From: Lentibacillus jeotgali
GTDB taxonomy: Bacteria > Bacillota > Bacilli > Bacillales > Amphibacillaceae
Reading direction: 5' to 3'
Length of the DNA: 64,000 bases
NCBI RefSeq assembly: GCF_000224785.1
Contig: NZ_AGAV01000014.1
Span: 186,001 to 250,000, forward strand
In this document: positions 1 to 12,345 of the stretch, in pieces
How positions within the stretch are numbered: position 1 is the stretch's first letter
Layout: every line of letters starts with the position of its first letter
The notes under the pieces: generated by a model
Seen by the model: only the letters and a program-made list of their open reading frames with translations
Databases searched by the model: none
What the model was told of the DNA's origin: nothing
Made by a program: the position numbers and the translations under genes

Positions 1-645
1 AGCTATGATATCAACTCCGGAACTGGCGCCAATCCTTGTTGCACCGGCATCAATCATGGCTTTTGTGGTCTGAAGGTCACGGACGCCGCCTGAAGCCTTA
101 ACACCCATGTCGCTGCCAACAGTTTCCCGCATTAACTTGACATCTTCCGCGTTGGCTCCGCCGCCGGAAAAACCGGTCGATGTTTTAACAAAGTCTGCTC
201 CTGCTGCTTTTGCTAGCTTACACGCACGAAACTTTTCATCATCTGTTAGCAGGGATGTTTCGATGATTACTTTGGTTAGGGCACTCCCCTTCGCTGCTTC
301 AACAACTGCTTCAATATCCCGCTGTACGGCTTCATCATTTTTTGATTTTAATTCGCCGATATTGATGACCATATCCACCTCTTCAGCGCCTTCCTGAATG
401 GCTTGTTTTGTCTCGTGCACTTTGGCCGCTGTAGAAGTAGCGCCCAGCGGAAAGCCTATGACAGTACACACCTTCACATCAGTATCCTTCAGATGATCAT
501 AGCAGAACGGCACCCAGTATGGATTGACACAGACTGAAGCAAATCCATGTTCACGTGCCTCCTGAACAATTTGATCAATCTTTTCTTTCGATGTATCAGA
601 TTTTAGCTGTGTATGATCAATGTATTTAGCAAGATTCATACTCAT
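1..645 (-). CDS. deoC: Deoxyribose-phosphate aldolase, C-terminus cut by window edge
   Basis: Class I aldolase that cleaves 2-deoxyribose 5-phosphate to glyceraldehyde 3-phosphate and acetaldehyde during deoxynucleoside breakdown in the cytoplasm. The visible 215 residues carry the DeoC signatures: an EVDMVINIG stretch, the Schiff-base lysine in [10 protein letters not shown], and the second conserved lysine in [10 protein letters not shown]. About eight residues are missing at the C-terminus compared with the usual ~223. The ATG at 645 is preferred over the one at 639 because a GGGAGG Shine-Dalgarno lies 9 nt upstream. It is downstream of mtaB on the same strand but separated by a terminator, so it may have its own promoter. 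Confidence 0.95.
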   Translation of the reverse strand, partial: MSMNLAKYIDHTQLKSDTSKEKIDQIVQEAREHGFASVCVNPYWVPFCYDHLKDTDVKVCTVIGFPLGATSTAAKVHETKQAIQEGAEEVDMVINIGELKSKNDEAVQRDIEAVVEAAKGSALTKVIIETSLLTDDEKFRACKLAKAAGADFVKTSTGFSGGGANAEDVKLMRETVGSDMGVKASGGVRDLQTTKAMIDAGATRIGASSGVDIIA

Positions 646-691
646 TAATTGCTTCCTCCCAGCATTAGTTGTTCGTTCGTACTTCTTTGGG

Positions 692-718
692 AAAAATTCC
701 CGGCAGTATCCGGGAATT
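692..718 (-). terminator. Intrinsic terminator after mtaB
   Basis: A 9-bp perfect stem (AATTCCCGG / CCGGGAATT) with a 6-nt loop is followed on the minus strand by TTT then CCC. The hairpin overlaps the mtaB stop codon and separates mtaB from deoC. Confidence 0.7.
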
Positions 719-2069
719 AAGAGGAAACCTCTGTCTTTCCATTTTGAGCATCCTCCATAACCCTTACAAATGCACCTTTATTGTAAGGATAGCCTGACTC
801 CGTGACTTTCACACGTACAATTTGCCCGATTAAATCTTTCGTTCCGTTGAACCGGACTTTCAAGTAATTATCAGTATAGCCTTCAAGTACACTTTCTTCA
901 GTTTCATTCACGTGTTCCTCCGGGATGACTTCGAGCACTTCATCCTCATAACCGGATGCATATTCTTTTGCGAGCTGATTGGATAATTCAATCATCCGGT
1001 TAACCCGTTCATTTTTGACATCAGCGTCAACCTGATCATCCATATGGGCAGCAGGCGTACCAGTTCTTCTTGAGAATGGAAAAACATGCAACTCTGAGTA
1101 ACCAATTTCTTGAACAAAATTATAGGTCTCCATGAATTCTTCTTCTGTCTCACCCGGGAAACCGACTATGACGTCAGATGTAATCGCCAGTCCAGGCAGA
1201 GCCCGACGGATTTTATCCACTTTCTGCCTATAATAGTCGGTTGAATATTTTCTCCGCATACGATGCAGCACCGTATCAGATCCTGCCTGCAGCGGAATAT
1301 GCAAATGCCGGACAATTTTTTCTGATTTATCTAGTACATCAATGACTTCATCTGTAATCTGGCTTGCTTCAATGGATGAAATACGAATCCGCTTCAAGCC
1401 TTCCACTTCTGTTTCAAGCTCCTGAAGCAATTTGGCAAAATTATAATCATTCATATCTTCACCATAGCCAGCCGTATGGATTCCGGTGAGCACAATCTCT
1501 TTATACCCCGCATCAACGAGATTTTGCGCCTGTTTTATGACATTTTCAGGGTCCCGTGACCGCAGCAGCCCCCTTGACCATGGAATAATGCAAAATGTGC
1601 AGAAGTTGTTGCACCCTTCCTGTATCTTTAACGATGCACGTGTGCGATCAGTAAATTCAGGTACATCCATTTCTTCAAAGACACGATTTTTCATGATATT
1701 TGTAACACCATTCACCGGTTCACGCGTCTTCTGGTGCTCTTCAATGTAGTCAATCATTTTTTTCCTGTTCTGTGTCCCGACAATCACATCAACGCCGGGT
1801 ATTTCCATAATTTCACCAGGGGACGTCTGTGCATAACAGCCTGTCACACATATGACAGCATCCGGATTTCTGCGCACTGCTCGTCTGATAACCTGCCTGC
1901 TTTTCTTGTCACCGGTATTTGTTACGGTACATGTGTTAATAACATACACATCCGACTGACGGTCAAAGTCAACGCGTTCGTAGCCGCTGTCTTTAAACAT
2001 GTTCCAGATTCCTTCAGTTTCATAATGATTCACTTTGCACCCTAAGGTATGGAAAGCTACTTTTGGCAT
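717..2069 (-). CDS. mtaB: tRNA t6A37 methylthiotransferase MtaB
   Basis: Radical SAM enzyme that adds a methylthio group to t6A at position 37 of ANN-decoding tRNAs, giving ms2t6A. The 450-residue protein has an N-terminal UPF0004 domain with cluster cysteines near 11, 47 and 78, a radical SAM motif CNNFCTFC near 153-160, and a C-terminal TRAM region from about 385. Length matches B. subtilis MtaB (YqeV). The ATG at 2069 is chosen over the GTG at 2078 because it fits the family N-terminus ([12 protein letters not shown]) and lies just after GAGGTGG. It shares one base with the rsmE stop codon (TAATG), so the two are translationally coupled at the end of the prmA-rsmE-mtaB unit. Confidence 0.95.
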   Translation of the reverse strand: MPKVAFHTLGCKVNHYETEGIWNMFKDSGYERVDFDRQSDVYVINTCTVTNTGDKKSRQVIRRAVRRNPDAVICVTGCYAQTSPGEIMEIPGVDVIVGTQNRKKMIDYIEEHQKTREPVNGVTNIMKNRVFEEMDVPEFTDRTRASLKIQEGCNNFCTFCIIPWSRGLLRSRDPENVIKQAQNLVDAGYKEIVLTGIHTAGYGEDMNDYNFAKLLQELETEVEGLKRIRISSIEASQITDEVIDVLDKSEKIVRHLHIPLQAGSDTVLHRMRRKYSTDYYRQKVDKIRRALPGLAITSDVIVGFPGETEEEFMETYNFVQEIGYSELHVFPFSRRTGTPAAHMDDQVDADVKNERVNRMIELSNQLAKEYASGYEDEVLEVIPEEHVNETEESVLEGYTDNYLKVRFNGTKDLIGQIVRVKVTESGYPYNKGAFVRVMEDAQNGKTEVSS

Positions 2070-2827
2070 TATGTCCACCTCAATTCTTCAAAATGATAAG
2101 AAATACTCGCCAATGCATATAAAGCTGCAGTTTCAGAACGCAAGATACGCGGGCCTAGTCTCACCGGGAGGAATTCATTCTGTTTCAGCACTTCAACCTC
2201 TTGGCCTGAAAAACCGCCCTCTGGCCCGATAACAATCAGAACTCGGTCACCGGGGCTCATTCTGCTTACGGATCTGCCAAAGGACTGAAACATTTCAACT
2301 TTTGCTTGTTCTTCATAGGCGAATAACTTTATCTGATAGTCATTGCTGTTCTTTGCAAGATCGGTTGTTGACGTGACCGTGTCGATGGAAGGAATTTTAT
2401 TTCGATGGCTTTGCTCGCTCGCCTCTTTTATAATTTTTGAGTAACGCTTCATTTTCTTATCAGCCTTTTTATCATCCCAGACAACCACTGACCGGTCTGC
2501 CTGGACCGGAATAAACGAAGCAGCGCCCATCTCAGTGCCTTTCTGAAGCACAAATTCCATTTTATCGCTTTTAGGCAACCCTTGTGCAATTGTCACCTCG
2601 ATTGGAGGCTCGGCTGACTCCTCAAGCCATTCGCTGATAACTGTATAAACCTTGTCCTTTTCAATAGCTGTAATCCGGCAGACCGCAGCATTGCCATCAG
2701 TATGGTTACAGATGACTTCATCCCCTAAGCGGGATCGCATCACCCGAATAATATGATGTGTGTCTTCGCCAGTAATAATGACCTGGTTACCTATCCAATT
2801 TTCCGATGGTATAAAATAACGCTGCAA
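2069..2827 (-). CDS. rsmE: 16S rRNA m3U1498 methyltransferase RsmE
   Basis: SPOUT-family methyltransferase that methylates U1498 of 16S rRNA in the assembled small subunit. The C-terminal half shows the knotted cofactor region, IGPEGGFSGQEVE followed by RILRSETAALYAL. The start is inferred to be TTG at 2827, giving 252 residues beginning (M)QRYFIPSE, as in B. subtilis YqeU. A longer in-frame reading back to 2890 would overlap prmA heavily and adds residues unlike the family. In-frame GTG codons a few residues upstream are an alternative. Only one base separates this start from the prmA stop, which implies coupled translation. Confidence 0.9.
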   Translation of the reverse strand: MQRYFIPSENWIGNQVIITGEDTHHIIRVMRSRLGDEVICNHTDGNAAVCRITAIEKDKVYTVISEWLEESAEPPIEVTIAQGLPKSDKMEFVLQKGTEMGAASFIPVQADRSVVVWDDKKADKKMKRYSKIIKEASEQSHRNKIPSIDTVTSTTDLAKNSNDYQIKLFAYEEQAKVEMFQSFGRSVSRMSPGDRVLIVIGPEGGFSGQEVEVLKQNEFLPVRLGPRILRSETAALYALASISYHFEELRWT

Positions 2828-2828
2828 G

Positions 2829-3785
2829 TCAGGCACCACTTTTCGTTTGATTCTTTTTGGCGATAATCGATACCCAGTCTTCCATTTCATTTAGTGTGAT
2901 AATCTCGAACCCTGCTTTTTCCAGTTCATTCTTTACCATTTGCTTCTTTGCCTGAATAATACCGGAAGTTATGAAGAGGCCGTTTGGTTTCAGGTTTCGC
3001 CATGCCTCGTCAATGAACCTTACAATGATTTCGGCTAGAATATTTGAAACAATGATATCCGTCTGCATATCCACATGATCCAGCAGGTTATTCTGTTTCG
3101 GGGTAACTTTGCTTTCCATATTATTTAGTTCAGTATTGATTTTCGTACTTTTAACGGCAACATCATCAAGATCAAAAGCATGCACCTCTTGAGCTCCAAG
3201 CAATGCAGAAGCAATGCTAAGCACACCAGAACCGCACCCTACATCAATGACAACATCATTTTTGTGTATGTATTGTTCAATTGCCTGAATGCTCATCACT
3301 GTTGTCGGGTGTGTTCCAGTACCAAAAGCCATCCCGGGATCAAGCTCGATGATCACTTCATCAGTGGAGACAGGTTCATATGCTTCCCACGTTGGAATAA
3401 TGGTAATCTTTTCAGAGATTTTAACGGGCTTATAATATTTTTTCCATGCTGTGGCCCATTCTTCTTCACCTATTTCACTCACGGTAATCTCATTTCGTCC
3501 CAGATCAATATCATAACGTTTCAGATTATTGATTGCCTGCTTTATTTCCTCAACCGTTTCGCCCAGAAAACTGTTCACAGGCAGATAAGCCTTTACGTAA
3601 ACGCCCTCCTCGGGATATTCATCAGGATTTAATTCATACACCTCGCCAAAGAACGTATCGTGTTCTTTAACCAAATCAGCAGGATCTTCAATGACAACAC
3701 CACTGGCACCAGTCTCATGCATGATGTTGGAAATTGGCTCCACAGCCTCATTTGTCGTATGAACGCGTATTTCAGACCAATTCAC
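2829..3785 (-). CDS. prmA: Ribosomal protein L11 methyltransferase PrmA
   Basis: SAM-dependent enzyme that trimethylates ribosomal protein L11. The 318-residue product has an N-terminal L11-recognition domain and a C-terminal Rossmann domain with the SAM loop VIDVGCGSGVLSIAS and the catalytic-site stretch VSNILAEII. Length is close to the ~311 of Bacillus homologues. It is the first gene of a tight prmA-rsmE-mtaB unit. A ~190-nt spacer holding a palindromic repeat separates it from dnaJ. Confidence 0.95.
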   Translation of the reverse strand: MNWSEIRVHTTNEAVEPISNIMHETGASGVVIEDPADLVKEHDTFFGEVYELNPDEYPEEGVYVKAYLPVNSFLGETVEEIKQAINNLKRYDIDLGRNEITVSEIGEEEWATAWKKYYKPVKISEKITIIPTWEAYEPVSTDEVIIELDPGMAFGTGTHPTTVMSIQAIEQYIHKNDVVIDVGCGSGVLSIASALLGAQEVHAFDLDDVAVKSTKINTELNNMESKVTPKQNNLLDHVDMQTDIIVSNILAEIIVRFIDEAWRNLKPNGLFITSGIIQAKKQMVKNELEKAGFEIITLNEMEDWVSIIAKKNQTKSGA

Positions 3786-3848
3786 TTTAACCCACCCGTT
3801 TCCTGAAAATTTATCAGAATGTATAATCCAGCATCTAATGAACAGTAA

Positions 3849-3947
3849 CCCGCCGAAAGACGGCGGCTAACTGTCCATAAATACTGATTCGGCTCAACTA
3901 ACAATCAGTGGGGGATAAAGCCCCCACTGATTGAAGTTTCGCTTTAT
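3849..3947 (-). repeat. Intergenic palindromic repeat, family 1, copy A
   Basis: On the minus strand this reads ATAAAGCGAAACTTCA, then a perfect 12-bp inverted repeat AATCAGTGGGGG / CCCCCACTGATT (3903-3932, 6-nt loop), then GTTAGTTGAGCCGAATC and a TTTATGGACAGT tail. A second tight GC hairpin (CCGCCG / CGGCGG, 3850-3866) abuts it. The same order of blocks recurs at 7879-7957, 43752-43827 and 63654-63710. There is no U-tract, so it is not a standard terminator, although it lies between dnaJ and prmA. Confidence 0.75.
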
Positions 3948-3976
3948 GTAGAAGGTGCCGGGATCAGCACCTCCAG

Positions 3977-5095
3977 TTAGCTTTTGAATGCATTTTTAAA
4001 ACGCTGGAACAATGAACCTTGTTCGTCAGTTGCTTCATTTCCGCCAATTTCATTAAATTCGCGCAGCAGTTCTTTTTGCCGTTCCGAAAGACTATTTGGG
4101 GTGACAACTCTGATCTGGACATGCTGATCTCCATAACCATAGCCACGCACATTCGGAGCTCCTTTTCCTTTCAGGCGGAAAGTCTTTCCAGTTTGCGTGC
4201 TTGCAGGTATTGTCAGCATAACTTTTCCATGAACTGTCGGCACTTCCACTTCGTCACCGAGAGCAGCCTGGGCAAATGTTATCGGCAGCTCACAGTAGAT
4301 ATGGTCCCCCTCACGTTCGAAAAATTCATGGGAACGTACTTGAATAACAACGAATAAGTCGCCTGGAGGGCCACCGTTCACACCGGATTCACCTTTGCCT
4401 GCAACCCTGATTTGCTGCCCTTCGTCAATACCTTTAGGGATGGAGATGTGAATATTTTTGTGCTTTTTTACTTTGCCTGAACCGCCACAAGTATCGCATT
4501 TCTCCGGAATGATTTTGCCTGTGCCGTTACAGTGGTGGCACACACGGCGATTAACCACACGCCCGAATGGTGTATTCTGCTCGGTATTTAATTGGCCCGA
4601 ACCTTGACAGTGGGAACATGTTTCGGTTTTAGTGCCTGGCTTTGCACCTGAACCGCTGCACGTGTCACACTCCTCTTCTTTTGGAATATTGATATCCGCT
4701 TCTTTTCCAAAAATGGCCTCTTCAAAGTCCAGCACCATGGTGTACTGCAAATCGGCACCCTGCTGTGGCGCGTTTGGATCACGGCGTCGGCCCCCGCCAA
4801 AGAACATATCGAATATATCGCCGAAGCCGCCGAAGTCACCAAAATCCTGTGCACCTCCAAAGCCGCCCTGACCTTGTGCACCTGCATGGCCAAACTGATC
4901 ATATTGAGCTCGTTTTTGTTCGTCACTCAATACTTCGTAGGCTTCTTTTGCTTCTTTAAATTTGTCAGCTGCATTTTCCTCTTCACTGACGTCCGGATGG
5001 TACTTTCTTGCCAGTTTACGATAAGCTTTCTTTATTTCATCTTTAGAAGCGCCTTTATCAACGCCAAGCACTTCGTAATAGTCGCGCTTACTCAC
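3977..5095 (-). CDS. dnaJ: Chaperone DnaJ (Hsp40)
   Basis: Co-chaperone that stimulates the DnaK ATPase and delivers unfolded clients. The 372-residue protein has the J domain with HPD at 33-35, a Gly/Phe-rich linker (about 70-110), and four CxxCxGxG zinc-binding repeats ([32 protein letters not shown]). A C-terminal substrate-binding domain follows. The start is GTG at 5095, preceded by GGGAGAGTG. It follows dnaK on the same strand, but a strong terminator and ~250 nt separate them, so dnaJ is probably expressed largely from its own promoter. Confidence 0.97.
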   Translation of the reverse strand: MSKRDYYEVLGVDKGASKDEIKKAYRKLARKYHPDVSEEENAADKFKEAKEAYEVLSDEQKRAQYDQFGHAGAQGQGGFGGAQDFGDFGGFGDIFDMFFGGGRRRDPNAPQQGADLQYTMVLDFEEAIFGKEADINIPKEEECDTCSGSGAKPGTKTETCSHCQGSGQLNTEQNTPFGRVVNRRVCHHCNGTGKIIPEKCDTCGGSGKVKKHKNIHISIPKGIDEGQQIRVAGKGESGVNGGPPGDLFVVIQVRSHEFFEREGDHIYCELPITFAQAALGDEVEVPTVHGKVMLTIPASTQTGKTFRLKGKGAPNVRGYGYGDQHVQIRVVTPNSLSERQKELLREFNEIGGNEATDEQGSLFQRFKNAFKS

Positions 5096-5132
5096 TTGTG
5101 AATCACTCTCCCGACACTATTGCATACATTTT

Positions 5133-5162
5133 ATCATATCATCATTTATATTATGATAGCAA
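5133..5162 (-). promoter_or_regulatory. Candidate sigma-A promoter for dnaJ
   Basis: On the minus strand TTGCTA, an 18-nt spacer and TATGAT lie about 40 nt before the dnaJ start, with a further TAAAAT just downstream. This is a match by eye only. It fits the terminator that isolates dnaJ from dnaK. Confidence 0.4.
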
Positions 5163-5285
5163 ACAAGAAACGGTCTTCACTAAACCTTTATAACATGATT
5201 CTTTCATAATTAGTTGTCATATAACTCACAATCCGTGGCATTGTTTCATTTACCGTTTACTGCAATTTATATTTCCTGATGTCAG

Positions 5286-5326
5286 AAAAAAGTCAAAGTC
5301 AAGGGGATCCTGACTTTGACTTTTTT
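5286..5326 (-). terminator. Terminator after dnaK
   Basis: A perfect 16-bp inverted repeat, AAAAAAGTCAAAGTCA / TGACTTTGACTTTTTT, with a 9-nt loop containing GGATCC. It lies 20 nt beyond the dnaK stop and would give a U-rich tail in either direction. It ends the hrcA-grpE-dnaK message before dnaJ. Confidence 0.9.
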
Positions 5327-5345
5327 CGTTTAAATTATATGATGC

Positions 5346-7819
<2,474 letters not shown>

Positions 7820-7878
7820 TCCGCCACCTCCTATCTATGAAATTGCCACGATAGAATATAACATGATTAGTGCATGAA

Positions 7879-7957
7879 ATAAAGTGAAACTTCATTTCAG
7901 TAGGGCGATTTTCCCCACTGAATGTTAGTTGAACCGAATCGGGCATTTAGGGTCAGT
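7879..7957 (+). repeat. Intergenic palindromic repeat, family 1, copy B
   Basis: Reads ATAAAGTGAAACTTCA, TTTCAGTAGGG, CCCCACTGAATG, TTAGTTGAACCGAATC, then GGGCATTTAGGGTCAGTCAGC. The block order matches copies A, C and D on the opposite strand. It lies inside the hrcA-grpE spacer of the heat-shock operon. Confidence 0.75.
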
Positions 7958-7993
7958 CAGCAGCTGTAATTTGGCTGCATACTGCATGCGGGG

Positions 7994-8034
7994 AAAGTGA
8001 AACTTCATTCAGTGAGATTCAAGTCCCCTCATTC
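7994..8034 (+). repeat. Partial family 1 repeat, copy E
   Basis: AAAGTGAAACTTCATTCAGTGAG followed by a degenerate return arm (CCCCTCATT). This is the left half of the family 1 repeat, in tandem with copy B about 40 nt away. Confidence 0.55.
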
Positions 8035-8054
8035 CGATATACTCTATAATGGCC

Positions 8055-9086
8055 TCATTCATTATCCTGATAATACTTATATAGCACGTCTGACATTTCA
8101 TTTGACAGTGCGTCCAGTAAATTAATTACTTTTTTATATTCCATTCGGGTAGGACCCAGTAATGCAATCGTACCCATCTGCTCTTCATTCATTTCATAGG
8201 TTGCAGTGATAAGACTGCAATCTTTGATAGCATCAACTTTATTCTCATGGCCGATTGTAACCTTTACGCCATCAGATGCACCTTTAAGCAGATTGGCGAT
8301 TTCATCCTCTTCCTCAATCATGGAATAAAACGACCGGACCTTATTAATGTCATTGAACTCAGGCTGCATTAACAGGTTCGTTTTGCCACCGAAGTATAAC
8401 TTCACCGGATTTTCACTAAAAAATACAGCTTTCAGATAATCATAGGTTGTCTCAAAATCCGTCACATATTTATTCATCAGATTGATAATTTCGGTATTGA
8501 GTCTTTCATGCAATTTAAAAATCGGCACCCCATACAGCCGGTCATTTAAGATGTTAACCATTTTTTCCAGGTCTGAGGGATTAATGGCCTCGGGCACGGA
8601 AAACGACCGATGCTCTACATGGCCAGTGTTTGTAACCAATATAGCGACAGCTGTATTTCCGGTGAGAGAAATGATTTGCAGCTGTTTTAGTTTTGTCTCA
8701 AACACTTCCGGACCTAGGATGATGGATGTATAGTTTGTAATCCGGGACAGTATTTCCGCTGAGCTTTGAACGATTTGTTCAAACTCAAGCAGACCATCCT
8801 GCATGATGTTACGGATAATTTGAATATTGCCTGTTGTTTGCTCAGGCGAAACCAAATGATCGACATAATACCGGTATCCTCTCTCTGAAGGTATTCGGCC
8901 GGAAGAAGAGTGTGTCTTCTCTAGGTAACCCAAATCCTCCAAATCAGCCATTTCATTTCGAATTGTAGCCGAACTATAATGTATGCTCTCTTTTTTGGCA
9001 ATCGAGCGAGAGCCTACCGGTTGTGCCGTTTCGATGAAATCATCAATAATGACTTGCAGAATCAGCAATTGTCGTTCTGTTAACAT
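8055..9086 (-). CDS. hrcA: Heat-inducible transcription repressor HrcA
   Basis: Repressor of class I heat-shock genes that binds CIRCE with help from GroEL. The 343-residue product equals the usual Bacillus length. It has an N-terminal winged helix (MLTERQLLILQVIIDDFIE... SIHYSSATIRNEMADLEDLGYLEKTHSSSGR) and a GAF-like C-terminal domain. The ATG at 9086 is preferred because AGAGGTGATC lies just upstream. The in-frame codon at 9107 falls inside the CIRCE operator. It is the first gene of hrcA-grpE-dnaK and is autoregulated. Confidence 0.96.
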   Translation of the reverse strand: MLTERQLLILQVIIDDFIETAQPVGSRSIAKKESIHYSSATIRNEMADLEDLGYLEKTHSSSGRIPSERGYRYYVDHLVSPEQTTGNIQIIRNIMQDGLLEFEQIVQSSAEILSRITNYTSIILGPEVFETKLKQLQIISLTGNTAVAILVTNTGHVEHRSFSVPEAINPSDLEKMVNILNDRLYGVPIFKLHERLNTEIINLMNKYVTDFETTYDYLKAVFFSENPVKLYFGGKTNLLMQPEFNDINKVRSFYSMIEEEDEIANLLKGASDGVKVTIGHENKVDAIKDCSLITATYEMNEEQMGTIALLGPTRMEYKKVINLLDALSNEMSDVLYKYYQDNE

Positions 9087-9100
9087 GATGATCACCTCTG

Positions 9101-9127
9101 TTAGCACTCATGCCTACCGAGTGCTAA
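9101..9127 (-). promoter_or_regulatory. CIRCE operator upstream of hrcA
   Basis: A perfect inverted repeat TTAGCACTC-N9-GAGTGCTAA, the exact CIRCE consensus, lies 15 nt before the hrcA ATG. It would overlap the 5' end of the message and is the HrcA binding site. Confidence 0.98.
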
Positions 9128-9139
9128 TGCTAAATATAA

Positions 9140-9166
9140 ATTATCAAATCCTATTTTCTTTGTCAA
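9140..9166 (-). promoter_or_regulatory. Candidate sigma-A promoter of the hrcA operon
   Basis: On the minus strand a perfect TTGACA -35 is followed after 15 nt by GATAAT, or after 17 nt by TAATTT. CIRCE begins 13 nt further on, the usual arrangement for HrcA repression. Confidence 0.65.
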
Positions 9167-10323
9167 CGAACAACACTCAGATCCTTTTCTTCCAGCAAAA
9201 ATTGCGCAAATACGTCATTCCCAAACAGGATTCCTTGATCGGTCAAACGCAGATTATCGCCGTCTGTCATAATCCATCCTTTGTCCCGTAAATAGGAAAG
9301 CGTATCTTTATACAACAGCTCATATGAAAAACCGAACTTCTTAATAAAATGCTGATTGCTGATGCCGTCCATCTTTCGCAGCCCAAGGAACATTTCTTCT
9401 TCAATCATTTCCTTCATTCTGATTTCCTCTGTATTCAGAACCGGATAGCCATCCTCCATAGCCTGTTTGACATAAGCCGGAAGCGGTCGTATATTGCCGG
9501 TCCGCATACCCGGTAAGTAGCCATGAGCCCCCGCGCCAAATCCGTAATAGTGTTCATTCTTCCAATAAACAAGATTATGCCGGCTTTCATAACCAGGCTT
9601 TGCAAAATTGCTGATTTCATAGTGCTTAAGCCCATTATTCTTCATCGATTCCTTCAGGATGTTATACATACGAACTTCATCTTCCTGCGGGGGACGATGC
9701 AACTTACCTTTATTATAACGCTGGTAAAATACCGTCTTCGGCTCAATCTGCAAAGCATATGCAGAATAATGCGGCAGGTTAAATGAAAGAGCTTCATCCA
9801 ATGTACGCCTGAAATGCTCAACTGTCTGATTCGGCAACGCATAAATTAAATCAAGGCTGATATTATCAAAGCCATGTTGCTTCAATAAATCAACTGTCCT
9901 GTAAACATCCTTTATTTTATGCAAACGGCCGAGTTCTTCAAGCATGGCATCATCAAACACCTGGACCCCCAACGAGACCCGATTCACCCCAAAGCCTTTG
10001 AGTAATTTTGCTTTCTCTTCATCGAAGTCACCGGGGTTTGCTTCAATACTGAACTCAGAAGCAGCGGCTATATCAAATTTGGTGTCTATCAACTGCATAA
10101 GTGAACGCAACTGGACCAAATTCAATGCTGTAGGAGTGCCTCCGCCGATAAAGATCGTGTGGACCTGATTCTTTGTACCGCCAATTTGCGTATTAATTTC
10201 ATTGGCGAGTGCTTCAATATATTCTGTTGCCAGTTTTTCATTATAAAAAAACTTGGTGAAATCACAATAATGACAGATTTGCTGGCAGAATGGGATATGG
10301 ATATATACAGATTGTGCTTTCAT
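9163..10323 (-). CDS. hemW: Radical SAM heme chaperone HemW
   Basis: Radical SAM protein thought to insert heme into respiratory proteins. Older annotation calls it oxygen-independent coproporphyrinogen oxidase-like (HemN). The 386-residue product carries the cluster motif CQQICHYC at 13-20, followed by F rather than the extra Cys of true HemN. GGGTPTAL (SAM binding) and a C-terminal HemN-type domain follow. AGGAGAG lies just before the ATG. It sits between lepA and hrcA as in B. subtilis, and its 3' end reaches the hrcA -35 region. Confidence 0.93.
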   Translation of the reverse strand: MKAQSVYIHIPFCQQICHYCDFTKFFYNEKLATEYIEALANEINTQIGGTKNQVHTIFIGGGTPTALNLVQLRSLMQLIDTKFDIAAASEFSIEANPGDFDEEKAKLLKGFGVNRVSLGVQVFDDAMLEELGRLHKIKDVYRTVDLLKQHGFDNISLDLIYALPNQTVEHFRRTLDEALSFNLPHYSAYALQIEPKTVFYQRYNKGKLHRPPQEDEVRMYNILKESMKNNGLKHYEISNFAKPGYESRHNLVYWKNEHYYGFGAGAHGYLPGMRTGNIRPLPAYVKQAMEDGYPVLNTEEIRMKEMIEEEMFLGLRKMDGISNQHFIKKFGFSYELLYKDTLSYLRDKGWIMTDGDNLRLTDQGILFGNDVFAQFLLEEKDLSVVR

Positions 10324-10347
10324 GAGTTTCTCTCCTACACACAGAAA

Positions 10348-10383
10348 AGGGATAACCCCTGCTGGACAGCAAAGGTTTTCCCT
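10348..10383 (-). terminator. Probable terminator after lepA
   Basis: On the minus strand the stem AGGGAAAACC / GGTTATCCCT (one mismatch) with an inner GCTG / CAGC stem is followed by TTTTC. It lies between lepA and hemW. Confidence 0.55.
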
Positions 10384-10399
10384 GCTCCGTTAAAATTAG

Positions 10400-12205
10400 T
10401 TAATCATCATTCATTTCCAGTACAGCCATAAACGCTTCCTGTGGTACTTCGACAGACCCTACCATTTTCATGCGTTTTTTACCTTCTTTTTGTTTCTCCA
10501 GCAGTTTCCGTTTACGGGAAATATCCCCGCCATAACATTTGGATAATACATTCTTTTTCATAGCCTTAATTGTTGAGCGGGCAATAATTTTATTTCCAAT
10601 AGCAGCCTGAACAGGCACCTCGAATTGCTGTCTAGGAATAAGATCCTTAAGTTTATCAACAATATGTTTCCCGCGCTCATAGGCAAAATCGCGGTGGACA
10701 ATAAATGATAGCGCATCAATCGTGTCACCGTTCAGCAAAATGTCCATTTTTACGAGATTCGAAGGTCTGTACCCGATTAAATCATAATCAAATGATGCAT
10801 ATCCTTTTGTTTGTGACTTCAGCTGATCAAAGAAATCATAAACAATTTCAGACAGTGGAATATGATAGACAATATTAACCCGGATTTCATCAAGATATTT
10901 CATATCAGTGAACTGACCGCGTTTTTTCTGGGCGATTTCCATTACCGGTCCGACATAATCATTCGGCACCATAATGGTTGCTTCAACAAAAGGTTCCCGA
11001 ACTTCGTTGACAAGCTGGGAATCCGGCATAGTGGAAGGATTATCGACTTCAATGATTTCGCCGTCTGTTTTCTCCACTTCATAAATGACAGATGGTGCTG
11101 TTGTGATTAAATTAATATTAAACTCGCGCTCGATGCGTTCCTGGATAATTTCCATGTGCAGTAATCCCAAAAAACCGCACCGGAAACCAAAGCCCAATGC
11201 CTGTGAACTTTCGGCTTCATATTGCAGGGAAGAATCATTAAGTTCCAGGCGCTCCAGTGCTTCACGAAGATCGTTATATTGATTCGAATCAACCGGAAAC
11301 AGCCCGCAAAATACCATTGGATTCAGCCGTTTATAACCGGGAAGAGCCGTTTCTGCAGGATTATTGGCGAGGGTGATTGTGTCACCGACCCTGGTATCGC
11401 CCACATTTTTAATTGATGCCGTCAGAAAACCAACGTCACCGACAGACAGTTTTTCTTTAGGGACGGGATTGGGTCTGAAAACACCAATCTCATTAACCTC
11501 AAATTCTTTTCCATTGGCCATCAATTTAATCTTATCCCCGACTTTGACAGATCCCTCTTTAATACAAATATACGTGATGACACCGCGATAAGGGTCGTAC
11601 AATGAATCAAAAATAAGTGCTTTCAGCGGTTCATCAGGTTCACCGGATGGCGCTGGTATATCAGATACAACACGTTCCATGATCTCATCAACACCGATGT
11701 CATCTTTTGCCGAAGCCAGGATAACTTCCTCCTTATCAATTCCGATGACATCTTCCAGTTCCTGAGCCACACGGTCAGGATCTGCATTTGGCAAATCAAT
11801 TTTGTTGATAACCGGGATAAGCTCGAGATCATTATCCAGTGCAAGATAAACATTGGCAAGTGTCTGGGCTTCAATGCCCTGGGCAGCGTCAACTACTAAT
11901 ACAGCACCCTCGCATGCCGCAAGACTTCTGGATACCTCATATGTAAAATCGACATGACCGGGTGTGTCAATTAAATGAAATAAATACTCTTCCTCATTTT
12001 TATTTTCATAATTCAACTGTACAGCATTCAGTTTGATGGTGATTCCGCGCTCGCGCTCCAAATCCATGGCATCAAGGAATTGCTCTTTCATTTCACGCTG
12101 TGTCAATGCTTTTGTCTTTTCAAGAATACGGTCTGCAAGCGTTGATTTCCCGTGATCAATATGAGCAATGATAGAAAAATTACGTACATTCTCTTGTTTA
12201 ATCAT
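10400..12205 (-). CDS. lepA: Elongation factor 4 (LepA)
   Basis: Translational GTPase that acts on stalled or assembling ribosomes. The 601-residue protein has the G1 motif AHIDHGKST (about 14-22), G3 DTPGHVDF, G4 NKID, EF-G-like domains II, III and V, and the LepA-specific C-terminal domain ([24 protein letters not shown] is the family tail region). It is about ten residues shorter at the N-terminus than B. subtilis LepA. GGAGTG lies 14 nt upstream, longer than ideal, but no better in-frame start is visible. Confidence 0.97.
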   Translation of the reverse strand: MIKQENVRNFSIIAHIDHGKSTLADRILEKTKALTQREMKEQFLDAMDLERERGITIKLNAVQLNYENKNEEEYLFHLIDTPGHVDFTYEVSRSLAACEGAVLVVDAAQGIEAQTLANVYLALDNDLELIPVINKIDLPNADPDRVAQELEDVIGIDKEEVILASAKDDIGVDEIMERVVSDIPAPSGEPDEPLKALIFDSLYDPYRGVITYICIKEGSVKVGDKIKLMANGKEFEVNEIGVFRPNPVPKEKLSVGDVGFLTASIKNVGDTRVGDTITLANNPAETALPGYKRLNPMVFCGLFPVDSNQYNDLREALERLELNDSSLQYEAESSQALGFGFRCGFLGLLHMEIIQERIEREFNINLITTAPSVIYEVEKTDGEIIEVDNPSTMPDSQLVNEVREPFVEATIMVPNDYVGPVMEIAQKKRGQFTDMKYLDEIRVNIVYHIPLSEIVYDFFDQLKSQTKGYASFDYDLIGYRPSNLVKMDILLNGDTIDALSFIVHRDFAYERGKHIVDKLKDLIPRQQFEVPVQAAIGNKIIARSTIKAMKKNVLSKCYGGDISRKRKLLEKQKEGKKRMKMVGSVEVPQEAFMAVLEMNDD

Positions 12206-12345
12206 AAATGCAGTCCACTCCTACTTTGTGTCTCACCTTTCCTTACAGCTAAGGCAGGACATAACTAGAACTGATTATAGCAATTGCACTGCATAGATTC
12301 AAGAAAGTTAGCATGGGGCGAGGGACCCGTAGGCGGCTGCCGCAA

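Noticed and set aside
3180-3632. Long open frame on the plus strand opposite prmA
   Set aside because: It lies wholly antisense to a well-supported gene, has Cys/His/Phe-rich composition typical of a shadow frame, and has no ribosome site.
3903-3932. Intrinsic terminator of dnaJ
   Set aside because: The 12-bp hairpin is strong but has no U-run on either side, and the same hairpin recurs in a longer repeat at other loci.
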